Translations under genes and position numbers: made by a program
From: Aureibacter tunicatorum
GTDB lineage: Bacteria > Bacteroidota > Bacteroidia > Cytophagales > Cyclobacteriaceae
Direction: 5' to 3'
Length of the DNA: 64,000 bases
Assembly (NCBI RefSeq): GCF_036492635.1
Contig: NZ_AP025305.1
Location: 186,001-250,000 of the forward strand
Part shown: positions 19,501 through 27,303 of the stretch, in pieces
How the letters are laid out: every line of letters starts with the position of its first letter
How positions within the stretch are numbered: position 1 is the stretch's first letter
Notes under the pieces: generated by a model
The model's input: only the letters and a program-made list of their open reading frames with translations
What the model was told of the DNA's origin: nothing
Database searches by the model: none

Positions 19501-22500
19501 GAAGCGATAATCTTGGGAGATCTCAACGGAACGTTTGATTTTGTAAGACAGCCTGGAGATGGCGCGCAAGTTAATCCAGTCAATGGAATGATCACAGGAG
19601 GAATCCCCGGTAGAGAATATTTGGTGTCATATACCACGCCAGAGCCTTGCCAAACAGAAGGTTTTCAGGTCGTTAGAGTTCTTGAAAATGATGATGTGGA
19701 TTTTGAGTTTGACGACTTTTGCGTGGGTGTTTATGCCGCTCCAAGCACTTTTAGCCCAGCAGGTGGGATATTTACGCTTGTAGACAATCAGAATGTAGGA
19801 GAACAAATTGATCCTTTGACAGGCCGAATCACCAATGCTATTGCTGGAAAGTCTTATAAAGTGCAATACACAGTAACTCCTTCCAATGGACATTGTGGAG
19901 GAGAAGTTGTTAAAACGGTAAGAGCGGTTAATCCATTAAGATATTGTCCTTCTGATATTGTTGTTAATCATACCGATCCTGGAATTTGCGGAGCTCAGGT
20001 TGTATGGACAGAACCAGTGGTGAGCAATAGTTGCGATTTCTTAACGATAACCAGCAATTTCAACTCAGGGCAGATTTTTCCAGTAGGAACTACTCTAGTG
20101 GAATATTCTATTCAGAATAATTCAGGGACGGTCATAGCAACTTGCGATTTTGCGGTTACAGTTGAAGACAAAGAGCCTCCTATGATATTGAATGATGGAG
20201 AGATAATCACTATTGTCGCTGATAATTCAAATATAGGAACCGTTCCTGATTTGAAGGATGTACAGGATAATTGCGCATTACTGTCCGTTACCCAGAATCC
20301 CATTGAAGGGGAAAGGTTGGCAGTAGGTTCTTATCATGTGGAAATTGACGCTTTTGATGTTGCCAGAAACGCCTCTAAAGGGTGGTTGACTTTGGAGATA
20401 GAGTCGTCTCCGGAATCGCAACTGAATTGTGTGGACCCTGTGACTGTGCAAGCTGATCAATCATGCAGAGCCCCTGTAGTGGATTTGAAGTCGGAGTTTG
20501 GAGCTATTAACCCTCAACTATTCAATATTCGCCAAGTGCCGGAGGCAGGAACATTGGTTGATGCTGGTATCGTTGAAGTGACTTTATTTGGAACGAATGA
20601 TGATGGAGGCATAGATTCTTGCAGAACCTTTTTGAGTATTGGTAGAAGTCCTGAAGCTATTTGCGAGGATATTGATATATACCTAGATTTCTCTGGACAA
20701 GTTCAGATAGATCCAATGGAGTTGAATGGAGGGTCTTACGATCCTTGCGGTTCATTGGATGAAGTAGTTTTTAATGCGCAGAGAACCAGCTTTAGCTGTG
20801 CTGATATTGGCGAGAATGAGGTGAAATTGACACTGACTAATTCTGTTGGTTTTAAATCCTCATGCTTATCAGTAGTGAATGTGATAGACACTTTGTCGCC
20901 TGTGGCATTAGCCAAAGACACAGATATTTATCTGGACATTAACGGTTTTTATAAGCTTGGACCTGATGATATCGATGACGGATCGTTTGAAAGTTGCGAT
21001 AGAATGCTGAAAAGAACAGTAAGTATGGAAGTGTTTGAATGCAATAGTTTGGGCTTGAATGAGGTGACTCTAAGCGTAACGGATGATGATGGCAATACTT
21101 CTCAAGCATTGGCTAGAGTGAATGTGATAGACGCGATAGCTCCTGTTGTTTATTGTCCTGATACCATTGAATTGATCGCAACGCCTCAAGAGTTGCCTGA
21201 CCTTGTAGTGAATGTGATTGATTCGTTGAGACCAGAGGACATTATCGAAAATTGCACTGTTCAGTCGTTGTTCCAATTGCCTGAATTTAGAACCGTGTTG
21301 AATTATGGGGATAATGCTGTGGATATCGTAGCTATAGACCAGTCCAATAATGTCGGCAAATGCAAGACTATAATAAGAGTGAATAGGGATGACATACACT
21401 TCCCTTCAACTGAAAGAATACCAATTAATGAAAATTGCATGGCTTCGCTACCGGATTATGGTCAACAGTTAACTAGTATGAATCCAGGCGTTACCGTGAA
21501 CTTTCAATCTCCGGGACCTGGATCGGAGTTGGATTTAGGGCAATACACTGTTTTGATTGGCGGAGTTGATGTTGATGGCCTGGATTTTAGATTGATACTT
21601 GAAGTGGAGGTGTACGATGATATTCCTCCGGTTGCCAAATGCAAGGACTATACAATTACGCTTCCCCGTAGAGGAACTGCAAAGCTTAATGTGAATGACA
21701 TAGATAATGGTTCTTATGATAATTGCGCTCAATCGGTGAATCTTGAATTGAGCAAAACCGAGTTTGGTTGCGATGATCTAGGTGTTGATGAAGTTGTTTT
21801 GACTGTGACGGACAAGTATGGCAATGAAGCGTCTTGCAATGCTTTTGTCACTGTGGAACCATATCAAGATGAATTGATTCAAGGTTGCCCAGCTGATTTG
21901 GTTGTAAATAACACTTACAATGAATGTGGAGCGAGAGTTTATTGGATTCCGCCGACCTTGGTTTCAGATTGCGGAGAAATAACGTCCAATTATAAACCGG
22001 GTGACTTCTTTAATATTGGAGAAACCACTGTGGAGTATAGAGCATTCTCAGGCAATTTCGATCAAATCTGCACTTTTACGGTGACAGTGAATGACAGTCA
22101 GAGACCTGAAATCACTTGTCCTCCGAACATTACCTCTTGTGTCAGTTATGTGGAGGTGCCTATGCCTGAGATCAAGGGCAATTGCAATATAATTGAACTC
22201 AGAAACTCCTTTAACAATACTGATAATGCTAGTGGCGATTATCCTGTCGGGGATACGACTTTGGTGACATGGTTTGTGGAGGATAGCGCTAAAAGATCCG
22301 CCAGATGCATGATGACTGTAGAGGTTGCGCCGAAGATAAGCGTAAGCTTGAATAGGTACGATACTACGCATTACGACAGACCTATACAGTTTACGCCTAC
22401 AGTTGTAGAGGCGAACAGGTTTTCTTGGATGCCTACCAAGTTTTTGAATGATCCGAATATTATGAATCCAATATGCACGCCAACAGAGAGTATTGATTAC

Positions 22501-22842
22501 ACTTTATCTGCTTGGTATGAAGGTTATCGAGAGTGCGCGATAGAGAAAGAAACGAGTGTTTTTGTCATTAGAGGACTGGATATACCTGATGTTTTTACTC
22601 CTGACGGAGATGGAATTAATGACACTTTTGAAATCATAGGCATAAGTTACTATCCACAGGCTAAAGTGAAAGTCTATGACCGGTCAGGCAATGAGCTTTT
22701 TGTCTCTTCCGACGGATATGAGGATGAATGGGATGGAAGGAAAAATGGATCCGATTTGCCAGTTGCGACATATTACTACGTCATCGAATTGAATGATGAT
22801 GAGAATAATAAAATTAATGGAATAATTACAATTATACGATAA
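13579..22842 (+). CDS. Giant T9SS-exported adhesin, type-B sorting domain
   Basis: The start is the ATG at 13579; a TTG two codons earlier is unlikely. The 3087-residue protein has a Sec signal ending KLFAQ. About residues 100-370 look like a beta-propeller-type domain. The middle (about 370-2110) holds two alternating kinds of beta-sandwich repeat with conserved cysteines. One kind runs F-x-Y/F...C...GGxFS...IDPxTGxI...YxVxY, in about a dozen copies. The other has C...VDLT...DAI...G.YYIRA. From about 2115, HYR-like repeats (YCPSDIVVN, CGAQVVWTEP) alternate with modules of the type DIYLD...DDGSxxxC. The last 85 residues, from FTPDGDGINDTF to the end, are the gliding-motility-associated type-B C-terminal domain used by T9SS. 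It should be a surface adhesin, like SprB in general plan. The PorP/SprF gene starts 5 bases after it. Confidence 0.92.
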   Translation: MRIFNKSFAIVLALVLSLASEKLFAQEFDYPAGYTFCRPNTSKVVNAHVSGLSGGEFSISPENQGVSVDPNTGDLLITNQVSPLPKDYTVSYTFSDRGTTQAVLTGDLRAALSSGDMASGIKSQAGVIYLSNIKVGSPEQGIYRVRLEGATARLTRETSLNDMRAHIALGPVETEFENKLFGIETGSNARLFYYNTDGSDNWAVNPIARISNGAAQLAFDSKGNIQYGSGQYVYQIDKSQIDLNNGSFSRTISPNKKYQMYDRGRLVHFSGGDLIYDSYDTLYITTTYSGSGTGTNSIIYKAFLETNSSGTEYFKVYDYLIVPGKVTGFSRNVDGCLYYTVRGARSLTRVHGFVSDCGRPSTISQQISVVAAPDGAEFNYPKQTFCSADMVAVPTLSQGNYFGTLKVSPSTGIVWKDYSLGKIDLIASEPGTYRITNTLVTDCRPTYTYEQTITISDPPALQTIDVSKCTGDVANVRDLVPNYQQLIDQGLEVVVYDNYQAAIDGSSEHQVDPDNIPIGFFYIRAFDPNSGCFNVLRADVLEIIAPNITVTQEPDVACDGSAVDLNTIMFTTNIQDPSRLSLLFFEDEQLTIPVPDPSNVLTSGIYWAVLRDNVHGCESPSPAMVTAVIRDRDIAEFDFDDFCEDASGRPVLDDGTIRGGMFAFRVEGSGDPFGVIAGPAMIDPGSGEIIGGVANVTYEVRYFTGSSQESLCPSTSEETVTVLEVPDPYFEYEKGTFCNSELQAAPTVIRTSGGVFSYNALTPSAQLDLNTQTGVVNVINSSIGDFEIKYAVSQGICSDEYTFRFSIQESPSASFEYLDGDFCQEPRQLSPHFTNRGSAGIFSASPDGLAIDASTGIIDLINSSPNTYTVTNTIEAVGACPREEFSSQVKILESPNIQVQRNIVFCQSAGKVDIKDPTYFVGDLTDFTLEFFDLGQANPMPLPPDDADRVLVGAGAYRVVITKPDGCMQQAEMNVIMLEEPMINILSQPSAQCEPASFDLTQLDVEVIYFNDMGGNPPLKYYTDSIDAVNDIDPIVDPTNVDGGPRPNGKEYFIRAENTQGCVTISDAINAISVPRDDASFDLEDYCEGSQNQATNIATPGGTFSFADTGLDYIPNSDNVSINTFTGEIYNGVGGETYSVRYRTNINVENPNAGVCPSEMDNDVTIFENPILIITDPPVACSPDRVDLTSPSIVDGSTMVGVTFSYYKTMIDAIEKRNPIPLNEARAIDAGTYYIRSENQDACFEVGAVVIRINSPARIDFSLGDEARLCALDQYQVQGVKLYQADSFEWTTDGSGTILNPMSVSPIYNSSVGDGGRVVNLILSARQSEGCTETVSDTFAIDVKARPFADAGTGMVICTTQKSVTLSGTALNGVVRWDSYGSGNFSNRDAINPRYYFDPLDSQLGYVDFELTVSDPENICISSSSDVRIELEQFNDSDFTYPKSTYCVDNVLEGTGNPPRVQLNNIVSPDFVASPGGLFSATPAGLNIDPNTGDIDLNLSDENKYLITYTSLPTPACSSQQTTIDFEIIETPNASFSYPNSSYCQSDGNPVPIVPVGSSIGELFSIPEGIQFANKNIGLVDLIASEPGQYRIVNQILDTVFFHDTFTICRASDTVDFEIRPRPDLVINDPSPICDGVDIAINTPDITAGTPDIQDLEFSYYLSFIDAIEGSGDNLVPNPSSVGGGNYYIRAVNRISLCARVDTINVIQNKNPDVTIVNPETVCKPGKVDITSNSVVMTDADNNLFFRSYQDALENRDPLTNAEAMAIDVTGEFFVRSSFVNTCYTIAGISVENPELQDPAFDFPDFCPTDDNMPEGIVTPGGVFSLLGNSRRPAVIDSRTGHISGFTPGSTYSVQYKTNGQCPDSTSLRVLAKNFDDASFIFNDFCFEDANGPNYIAIPGGRFSLGAQNPGGASIDAQTGVLSDYLSDATYEVVYNTTGAAGSICPNTFTDPVHVIQRADSSFYIEPFCADNPVEAIILGDLNGTFDFVRQPGDGAQVNPVNGMITGGIPGREYLVSYTTPEPCQTEGFQVVRVLENDDVDFEFDDFCVGVYAAPSTFSPAGGIFTLVDNQNVGEQIDPLTGRITNAIAGKSYKVQYTVTPSNGHCGGEVVKTVRAVNPLRYCPSDIVVNHTDPGICGAQVVWTEPVVSNSCDFLTITSNFNSGQIFPVGTTLVEYSIQNNSGTVIATCDFAVTVEDKEPPMILNDGEIITIVADNSNIGTVPDLKDVQDNCALLSVTQNPIEGERLAVGSYHVEIDAFDVARNASKGWLTLEIESSPESQLNCVDPVTVQADQSCRAPVVDLKSEFGAINPQLFNIRQVPEAGTLVDAGIVEVTLFGTNDDGGIDSCRTFLSIGRSPEAICEDIDIYLDFSGQVQIDPMELNGGSYDPCGSLDEVVFNAQRTSFSCADIGENEVKLTLTNSVGFKSSCLSVVNVIDTLSPVALAKDTDIYLDINGFYKLGPDDIDDGSFESCDRMLKRTVSMEVFECNSLGLNEVTLSVTDDDGNTSQALARVNVIDAIAPVVYCPDTIELIATPQELPDLVVNVIDSLRPEDIIENCTVQSLFQLPEFRTVLNYGDNAVDIVAIDQSNNVGKCKTIIRVNRDDIHFPSTERIPINENCMASLPDYGQQLTSMNPGVTVNFQSPGPGSELDLGQYTVLIGGVDVDGLDFRLILEVEVYDDIPPVAKCKDYTITLPRRGTAKLNVNDIDNGSYDNCAQSVNLELSKTEFGCDDLGVDEVVLTVTDKYGNEASCNAFVTVEPYQDELIQGCPADLVVNNTYNECGARVYWIPPTLVSDCGEITSNYKPGDFFNIGETTVEYRAFSGNFDQICTFTVTVNDSQRPEITCPPNITSCVSYVEVPMPEIKGNCNIIELRNSFNNTDNASGDYPVGDTTLVTWFVEDSAKRSARCMMTVEVAPKISVSLNRYDTTHYDRPIQFTPTVVEANRFSWMPTKFLNDPNIMNPICTPTESIDYTLSAWYEGYRECAIEKETSVFVIRGLDIPDVFTPDGDGINDTFEIIGISYYPQAKVKVYDRSGNELFVSSDGYEDEWDGRKNGSDLPVATYYYVIELNDDENNKINGIITIIR

Positions 22843-22847
22843 ATAGC

Positions 22848-23831
22848 ATGTTAAAGAGAGCGTATTTGTTGATTGCTTTATTTGTTGTCTATTTTTCAGA
22901 CTGCAATGCCCAGATGCTTGAGTATTTTGGACAATATGTTGAGAATCAATATTTGATCAACTCGGCGACAATAGGGAAAAATGGTTTTATGGATTTGGAT
23001 GCTGGCGCTAGAAAGCAATGGGATGGCATCAATGAATCTCCCGAGACGTTTTTTTTCGCCGCAAATTTTGGGTTGAATAGCTGGAAACCCAAAGAGTACC
23101 CGATCGGAGGCTTGAGAATGGGTGAAGATAATGATGTTTTGAAGTTGGCGAAAGAAGAAGGTGAAAGAAGGTTCATGTTCGGATTGGGAGCATTGGTTTA
23201 TTATGACAAGTATGGCGCTTTTGAGACCGTTAATGTAAAGTTGGCGGGAGCCGTTCATTATCGAATTAGCGAAAGGTACAAGGTTAGTTTGGGCTTGGGA
23301 GCGCTTTGGACAAGGGATAATTTTATCCAAGAGAACGCCAGCAAATTAGTGAACCCCAACGACCCTACTTATTTGCGATACGCGAATGATTATGAAAATA
23401 GAAAGTTCTACAATTTTGATGGCGGAGTGTATTTGTATTCTGATCGATTGAATTTGGGGTACTCGATTACTACGGTTGATAATAGGTATGTAGTGGATGA
23501 CAGAAGCAATGTGTCGAAATTGTATTTAAGCCATTTGCTAATGGGAAGTTATATGATACCTCTTTCTCATAAGCTGGAATTAAGACCTACTCTTTTGATC
23601 CACATTGTGCCTCCTGCTCCAACAGTGTTGGATTTCAATTTGCTCTTGTATTACAAAAGGCGAATATGGGTCGGAGGATCTTATATTTCCAATAATAGTT
23701 GGATCGCTATGATAGGAGCCAGATTTGTCGATAAGTATAAAGTATCATATAGTTATAGCATGATAGAGAATGATTTGAGCAGATACAGCAATGGGTCTCA
23801 TGAAGTAATTATAGGTTTTCAAATTCGTTAA
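22848..23831 (+). CDS. PorP/SprF family outer-membrane protein
   Basis: The 327-residue protein has a signal peptide ending in NAQ and the family start pattern (MLEYFGQYVENQYLINSATI) seen in PorP/SprF proteins, where a short segment precedes a beta-barrel with aromatic-ended strands. SprF is needed for secretion of the SprB adhesin in Flavobacterium johnsoniae, and PorP/SprF genes commonly follow genes for type-B cargo. Here it begins 5 bases after the 3087-residue adhesin and 12 bases before an OmpA/PD40 gene, so it is very likely the dedicated partner of that adhesin, acting at the outer membrane. Length is within the usual 300-350 range. No anomalies seen. Confidence 0.9.
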   Translation: MLKRAYLLIALFVVYFSDCNAQMLEYFGQYVENQYLINSATIGKNGFMDLDAGARKQWDGINESPETFFFAANFGLNSWKPKEYPIGGLRMGEDNDVLKLAKEEGERRFMFGLGALVYYDKYGAFETVNVKLAGAVHYRISERYKVSLGLGALWTRDNFIQENASKLVNPNDPTYLRYANDYENRKFYNFDGGVYLYSDRLNLGYSITTVDNRYVVDDRSNVSKLYLSHLLMGSYMIPLSHKLELRPTLLIHIVPPAPTVLDFNLLLYYKRRIWVGGSYISNNSWIAMIGARFVDKYKVSYSYSMIENDLSRYSNGSHEVIIGFQIR

Positions 23832-23843
23832 ATAATTCTGTTT

Positions 23844-25133
23844 ATGAATAAAGTTGCTACTGTTCTGGTATTTCTATTGATGGCGTTCTCTGCCAGAGCA
23901 CAACAGGTACCATATTTTTATAGTGTGGAGAAATTGCCTATAAACTCGGAACTGCCTACTTTTTTTCCTCTTTATAATGACTCGATGGATGTTCTCTATG
24001 TTGTGAAAGCTAATATGCTGGAAGATGAGTCAGGAGAGACAAGTTATGAAAGTCAGGATATATTTCATTATAAGTTTTCCGATCTAAAAGCTGGAGGAGT
24101 ATATGATTCGCTTCTGAATAATAAAAGAAATAATGCCGTAGTGGGAATATCTTATTCTGGAGACACCCTATACCTGTTAGGCACATATGATAAAAGGGCT
24201 AAAAAAGCCAATGGCTTGTCATATACAAGGTTGGAGGAAAATGAATGGGTGAAACCGGAACAGATGAAAGTGCATGGAAAGAATGTGATTGATTCTTTGT
24301 ATAGTTTTTATGTTCATCCGGAAGGTGATTTGGTGATACTATCTAAATTCCCTGATAAAAAATCGGACAATGAGGACCTTTATATTTCAATGTTAGGCAA
24401 GAATGGGAAGTGGAGTGATCCTCATCGGTTGCCTTCCAATATAAATTCCCCATATTATGAGATAACTCCATTTATGTCTGATGACAAGAATACGCTTTAT
24501 TTTTCAAGTAATAGGCCTGGAGGGAAAGGAAGCGCGGATGTATACATGTCCCAGAGGCTCGGCAATGACTATAGTCAATGGACGGACCCTGTGAATATGG
24601 GCAAACATGTGAATACTAGCGCGTTTGACGCGTATTTTAGTATTTATCCAAATGAGGAGATGGCTTTTGTCGCAAGCACTAGAGAGCGAAAAAAGATAGA
24701 GGTATTTATGCTTAGCTCTAAAAAATATGAACCTGAAGCTATTGTTGAAGAGGTTCCTGCTGTTTTGCCAAAGCCAAAAGTTGCAAAAGCGCCGATTTTC
24801 ATGCCGATATTATTTGATTTCGACAAGACTTATATTAGAGCGGGATATAAGATGATGTTGAAGCAAGAAGTAGTTCCTTTTTTAATGGATAATCCAACTT
24901 ATGATGTTATGGTCATTGGGCATACAGATCATATTGGGTCCGAAACGTATAATGAAGATTTGTCGAGAAGACGCGCATTGTCAATATTTAATTTCTTGCA
25001 ACAACATGATATTTCTCCGAGCAGAATGAAAATAGTCGGCAAAGGTTTCAGTGATCCCGCGGCTCCAAATACCACAAAAGAAGGCCGTCAAAAAAATAGA
25101 AGAGTTATTTTAATGCTAAAAGATAGAAACTAA
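23844..25133 (+). CDS. OmpA-family protein with PD40 repeats
   Basis: The 429-residue protein has a signal peptide ending RAQ. Residues about 45-285 form a beta-propeller-like region with WD40-like PD40 motifs (TPFMSDDKNTLYFSSNRPGG, then SIYPNEEMAFVAS). Residues about 310-429 are an OmpA C-terminal peptidoglycan-binding domain (ILFDFDKTYIRAGY, GHTDHIGSETYN, LSRRRA and RRV near the end). This pairing is found in T9SS-associated proteins such as PorE. It likely ties the PorP/SprF-adhesin assembly to the cell wall. It is the last gene of the three-gene unit and is followed by a terminator at 25271. Confidence 0.88.
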   Translation: MNKVATVLVFLLMAFSARAQQVPYFYSVEKLPINSELPTFFPLYNDSMDVLYVVKANMLEDESGETSYESQDIFHYKFSDLKAGGVYDSLLNNKRNNAVVGISYSGDTLYLLGTYDKRAKKANGLSYTRLEENEWVKPEQMKVHGKNVIDSLYSFYVHPEGDLVILSKFPDKKSDNEDLYISMLGKNGKWSDPHRLPSNINSPYYEITPFMSDDKNTLYFSSNRPGGKGSADVYMSQRLGNDYSQWTDPVNMGKHVNTSAFDAYFSIYPNEEMAFVASTRERKKIEVFMLSSKKYEPEAIVEEVPAVLPKPKVAKAPIFMPILFDFDKTYIRAGYKMMLKQEVVPFLMDNPTYDVMVIGHTDHIGSETYNEDLSRRRALSIFNFLQQHDISPSRMKIVGKGFSDPAAPNTTKEGRQKNRRVILMLKDRN

Positions 25134-25270
25134 AGGCTTTAAAATAGGATTATAAAAATTAATTAGAAAATTTATAGCATTTACTGGTTACAAAACACGA
25201 AAGAAAACCACATATAATTAGTGTAGTGTAAATGTGTTCCCATTGGTTTTTAACCAATGTAGTAGAGTTC

Positions 25271-25295
25271 TAAAGCCACCCCAAAAAGGTGGCTT
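25271..25295. terminator. Intrinsic terminator between convergent genes
   Basis: AAAGCCACC (25271-25279) pairs with GGTGGCTTT (25287-25295) around a 7-base loop. The T-run is interrupted on both sides, so it is probably a moderate bidirectional terminator. Confidence 0.7.
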
Positions 25296-25306
25296 TAAGA
25301 CTTTAT

Positions 25307-26737
25307 CTATTTTTTCAGTGAAGCTGATTTTGAGTAAATGCTGATATCGCCTTCCTCTATTAATTTGTAGCTTTTTTTAATTAAAGGAATTGTGTTCTGA
25401 ATGTTTTTGAATACGCCTTTTTCATCTATAATGAGGTCAGGAGCATGATGCTTGAAGTTCACATATAGATTTGTTTGGTTATCGTAATAATCCAGCTCTT
25501 CAAACAATGGTTTTGATATTTCCCAATTAAGATAAGGTGTCGATAACTTAGCTTTTGCGTAATGGCTTAAGTCCTCGCCAATGACCAATATTTTTTTGTT
25601 TTCGAATGGTGCATTGTCAGGCTCGTGCTTTGCGGTCAATTTGTTCAAATTCAAAATTTCTGACATGAAGCCTTTTTGATAATAGCTATTGTAATTAGTG
25701 AGCAACGCGCTTACTGAAAGCACCCCAAAGAATATTTCAGCAATGAATCTTCGCTGAATAAGCAAAAGCAGATAACATATGAAATATGTCATTGGGAACA
25801 GCAAAAAGATGAATTTTGAAGGTTCCTTTCCATCACTGAATGCTGTTGCAAACAGGCCTATAATCAGCAACAAAACCATAGAAGTATTTACTTTCGCTTG
25901 GTTGAAATTGAATGATGCTCTTTCAACCATTTTAAAAAATGAAGCAAATAGCATGATTAAAGGAATAGCTACAGGAATAAGAATGCCGTATTTCGATACT
26001 GAAAAATGCGAACCGATATTGAAGAAAGAAAGGCTATTTTGATAGAAAAATTCTGAAGAAGCGTCAAAAATAAAAAAGTAGCAGTACGCTATTGCTATAG
26101 GCAATATGGATGCGAATAAAAATAAAAGGTATCGTCTGAATATTGTGGCTGAAGAAACCACTAGTATGACTTCTATGCCTATGATATACAAAGAGTTGGT
26201 CCAATAAAATAACGAAGCCGTGCCCATAAGAAGTCCTGCCATAATGAGGTAGATATCATCTTTGGTTTTGCTATTCATATGGATAATGGTGAAGTAAATG
26301 CTCATCAAAACGAATGGCATGCTTAGCATCCAAGGCGATAACAATGAAAAGGTGAAGAAAGACAAGCAAAGAAACGAGTAGACTAAGGCAGAAATATAAG
26401 AGCTTTCATTGTAAACTTTTAAATTATTGAGGATTGCGTTTACAATGGCCGCTTGAATGAAGACGATGAGCGTTCCTAATATTCGATCAGCCCATAACGA
26501 GTTGTTGAAGATATTATGATACATCCAGTAAAATCCAGCTGATAATGGTCCTGTAGAGTCATAAATATCTTTGTACATGGTGTTGCCTCCATTCAGGGCT
26601 TCGCCAATGATAAATCCTTTTAATTGGAACTGGGTCACAAATTCAGGGCCTGTCCATATTGGAATTTGGGCGATGAATAATATCAATAAAATCCATGCAA
26701 GTCTAAACGGGTCGTTGATTCTAAAATACTGTAACAA
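25307..26737 (-). CDS. Multi-pass membrane protein, GT-C glycosyltransferase-like
   Basis: The 476-residue protein has about ten hydrophobic helices and a soluble C-terminal part of about 110 residues. After the first helix, the motif YKDIYDSTGPLSAGFYW matches in position and pattern the Y-x-D-x-x-D...P loop of ArnT/PMT-type GT-C transferases, whose acidic loop residues act on a polyprenyl-linked sugar. I infer an envelope glycosylation role but cannot name donor or acceptor, and it could be a non-enzymatic relative. It stands alone on the minus strand, divergent from rbfA. Confidence 0.55.
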   Translation of the reverse strand: MLQYFRINDPFRLAWILLILFIAQIPIWTGPEFVTQFQLKGFIIGEALNGGNTMYKDIYDSTGPLSAGFYWMYHNIFNNSLWADRILGTLIVFIQAAIVNAILNNLKVYNESSYISALVYSFLCLSFFTFSLLSPWMLSMPFVLMSIYFTIIHMNSKTKDDIYLIMAGLLMGTASLFYWTNSLYIIGIEVILVVSSATIFRRYLLFLFASILPIAIAYCYFFIFDASSEFFYQNSLSFFNIGSHFSVSKYGILIPVAIPLIMLFASFFKMVERASFNFNQAKVNTSMVLLLIIGLFATAFSDGKEPSKFIFLLFPMTYFICYLLLLIQRRFIAEIFFGVLSVSALLTNYNSYYQKGFMSEILNLNKLTAKHEPDNAPFENKKILVIGEDLSHYAKAKLSTPYLNWEISKPLFEELDYYDNQTNLYVNFKHHAPDLIIDEKGVFKNIQNTIPLIKKSYKLIEEGDISIYSKSASLKK

Positions 26738-26870
26738 AGAATTGCGCCTTTTAGTGAGTTAATTAAATTCCTGTTTTTTATTTTTGTATGCTTTTTAACT
26801 TAAGTTCGAGCTTTGGGTTGAAAAGATACATTGAACTACAAAAATATCAGAATATTTATCCTAATAAAAT

Positions 26871-27266
26871 ATGGAAAGCAAGAGACAACAGAAATTTTCA
26901 AAGCTTATACAAAAAGACTTGAGTGAAATATTCCAAAGACAAACTAAGCATTTGTTCGGAAGCATGTTCATTACAGTGTCTGAGGTGAAGATGAGCCCGG
27001 ATTTGAGTTTTGCGAAAGTGTATTTGAGTTTTATGCTGGCGAAGACTCCTGAGGAAAACATTAAATTGATAAACCAACATAAACCTGAGATTCGCAAGTT
27101 TTTAGGAAATAAGATCGCCAAGCAGGTTCGCATAGTGCCTGAGCTGGCTTTTTTCCTTGATACTACGCTTGACAATGCCAGCCGCATCGAGAATTTGCTT
27201 AATGATATTGAAATACCAAATGATGATAAAATAAATCCAGACGATTACTCAAGAGATATCGACTAA
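26871..27266 (+). CDS. rbfA: Ribosome-binding factor A
   Basis: The 131-residue protein has the RbfA KH-like fold: an N-terminal helix (KFSKLIQKDLSEIFQ), the strand with VSEVKMSPDLSFAKVYLSF, a helix ending with RKFLGNKIAKQVRI, and VPELAFFLDTTLDNASRIENLL, which is the family's C-terminal signature. RbfA binds the 30S subunit and helps mature 16S rRNA and cold adaptation. It lies 37 bases before a LolC/E-like permease gene on the same strand, a pairing seen in other Bacteroidota, so they are probably co-transcribed. Length is normal. Confidence 0.95.
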   Translation: MESKRQQKFSKLIQKDLSEIFQRQTKHLFGSMFITVSEVKMSPDLSFAKVYLSFMLAKTPEENIKLINQHKPEIRKFLGNKIAKQVRIVPELAFFLDTTLDNASRIENLLNDIEIPNDDKINPDDYSRDID

Positions 27267-27303
27267 TTGCTTAATTTGGATATTGAACTAAATACCTGAC
27301 ACT

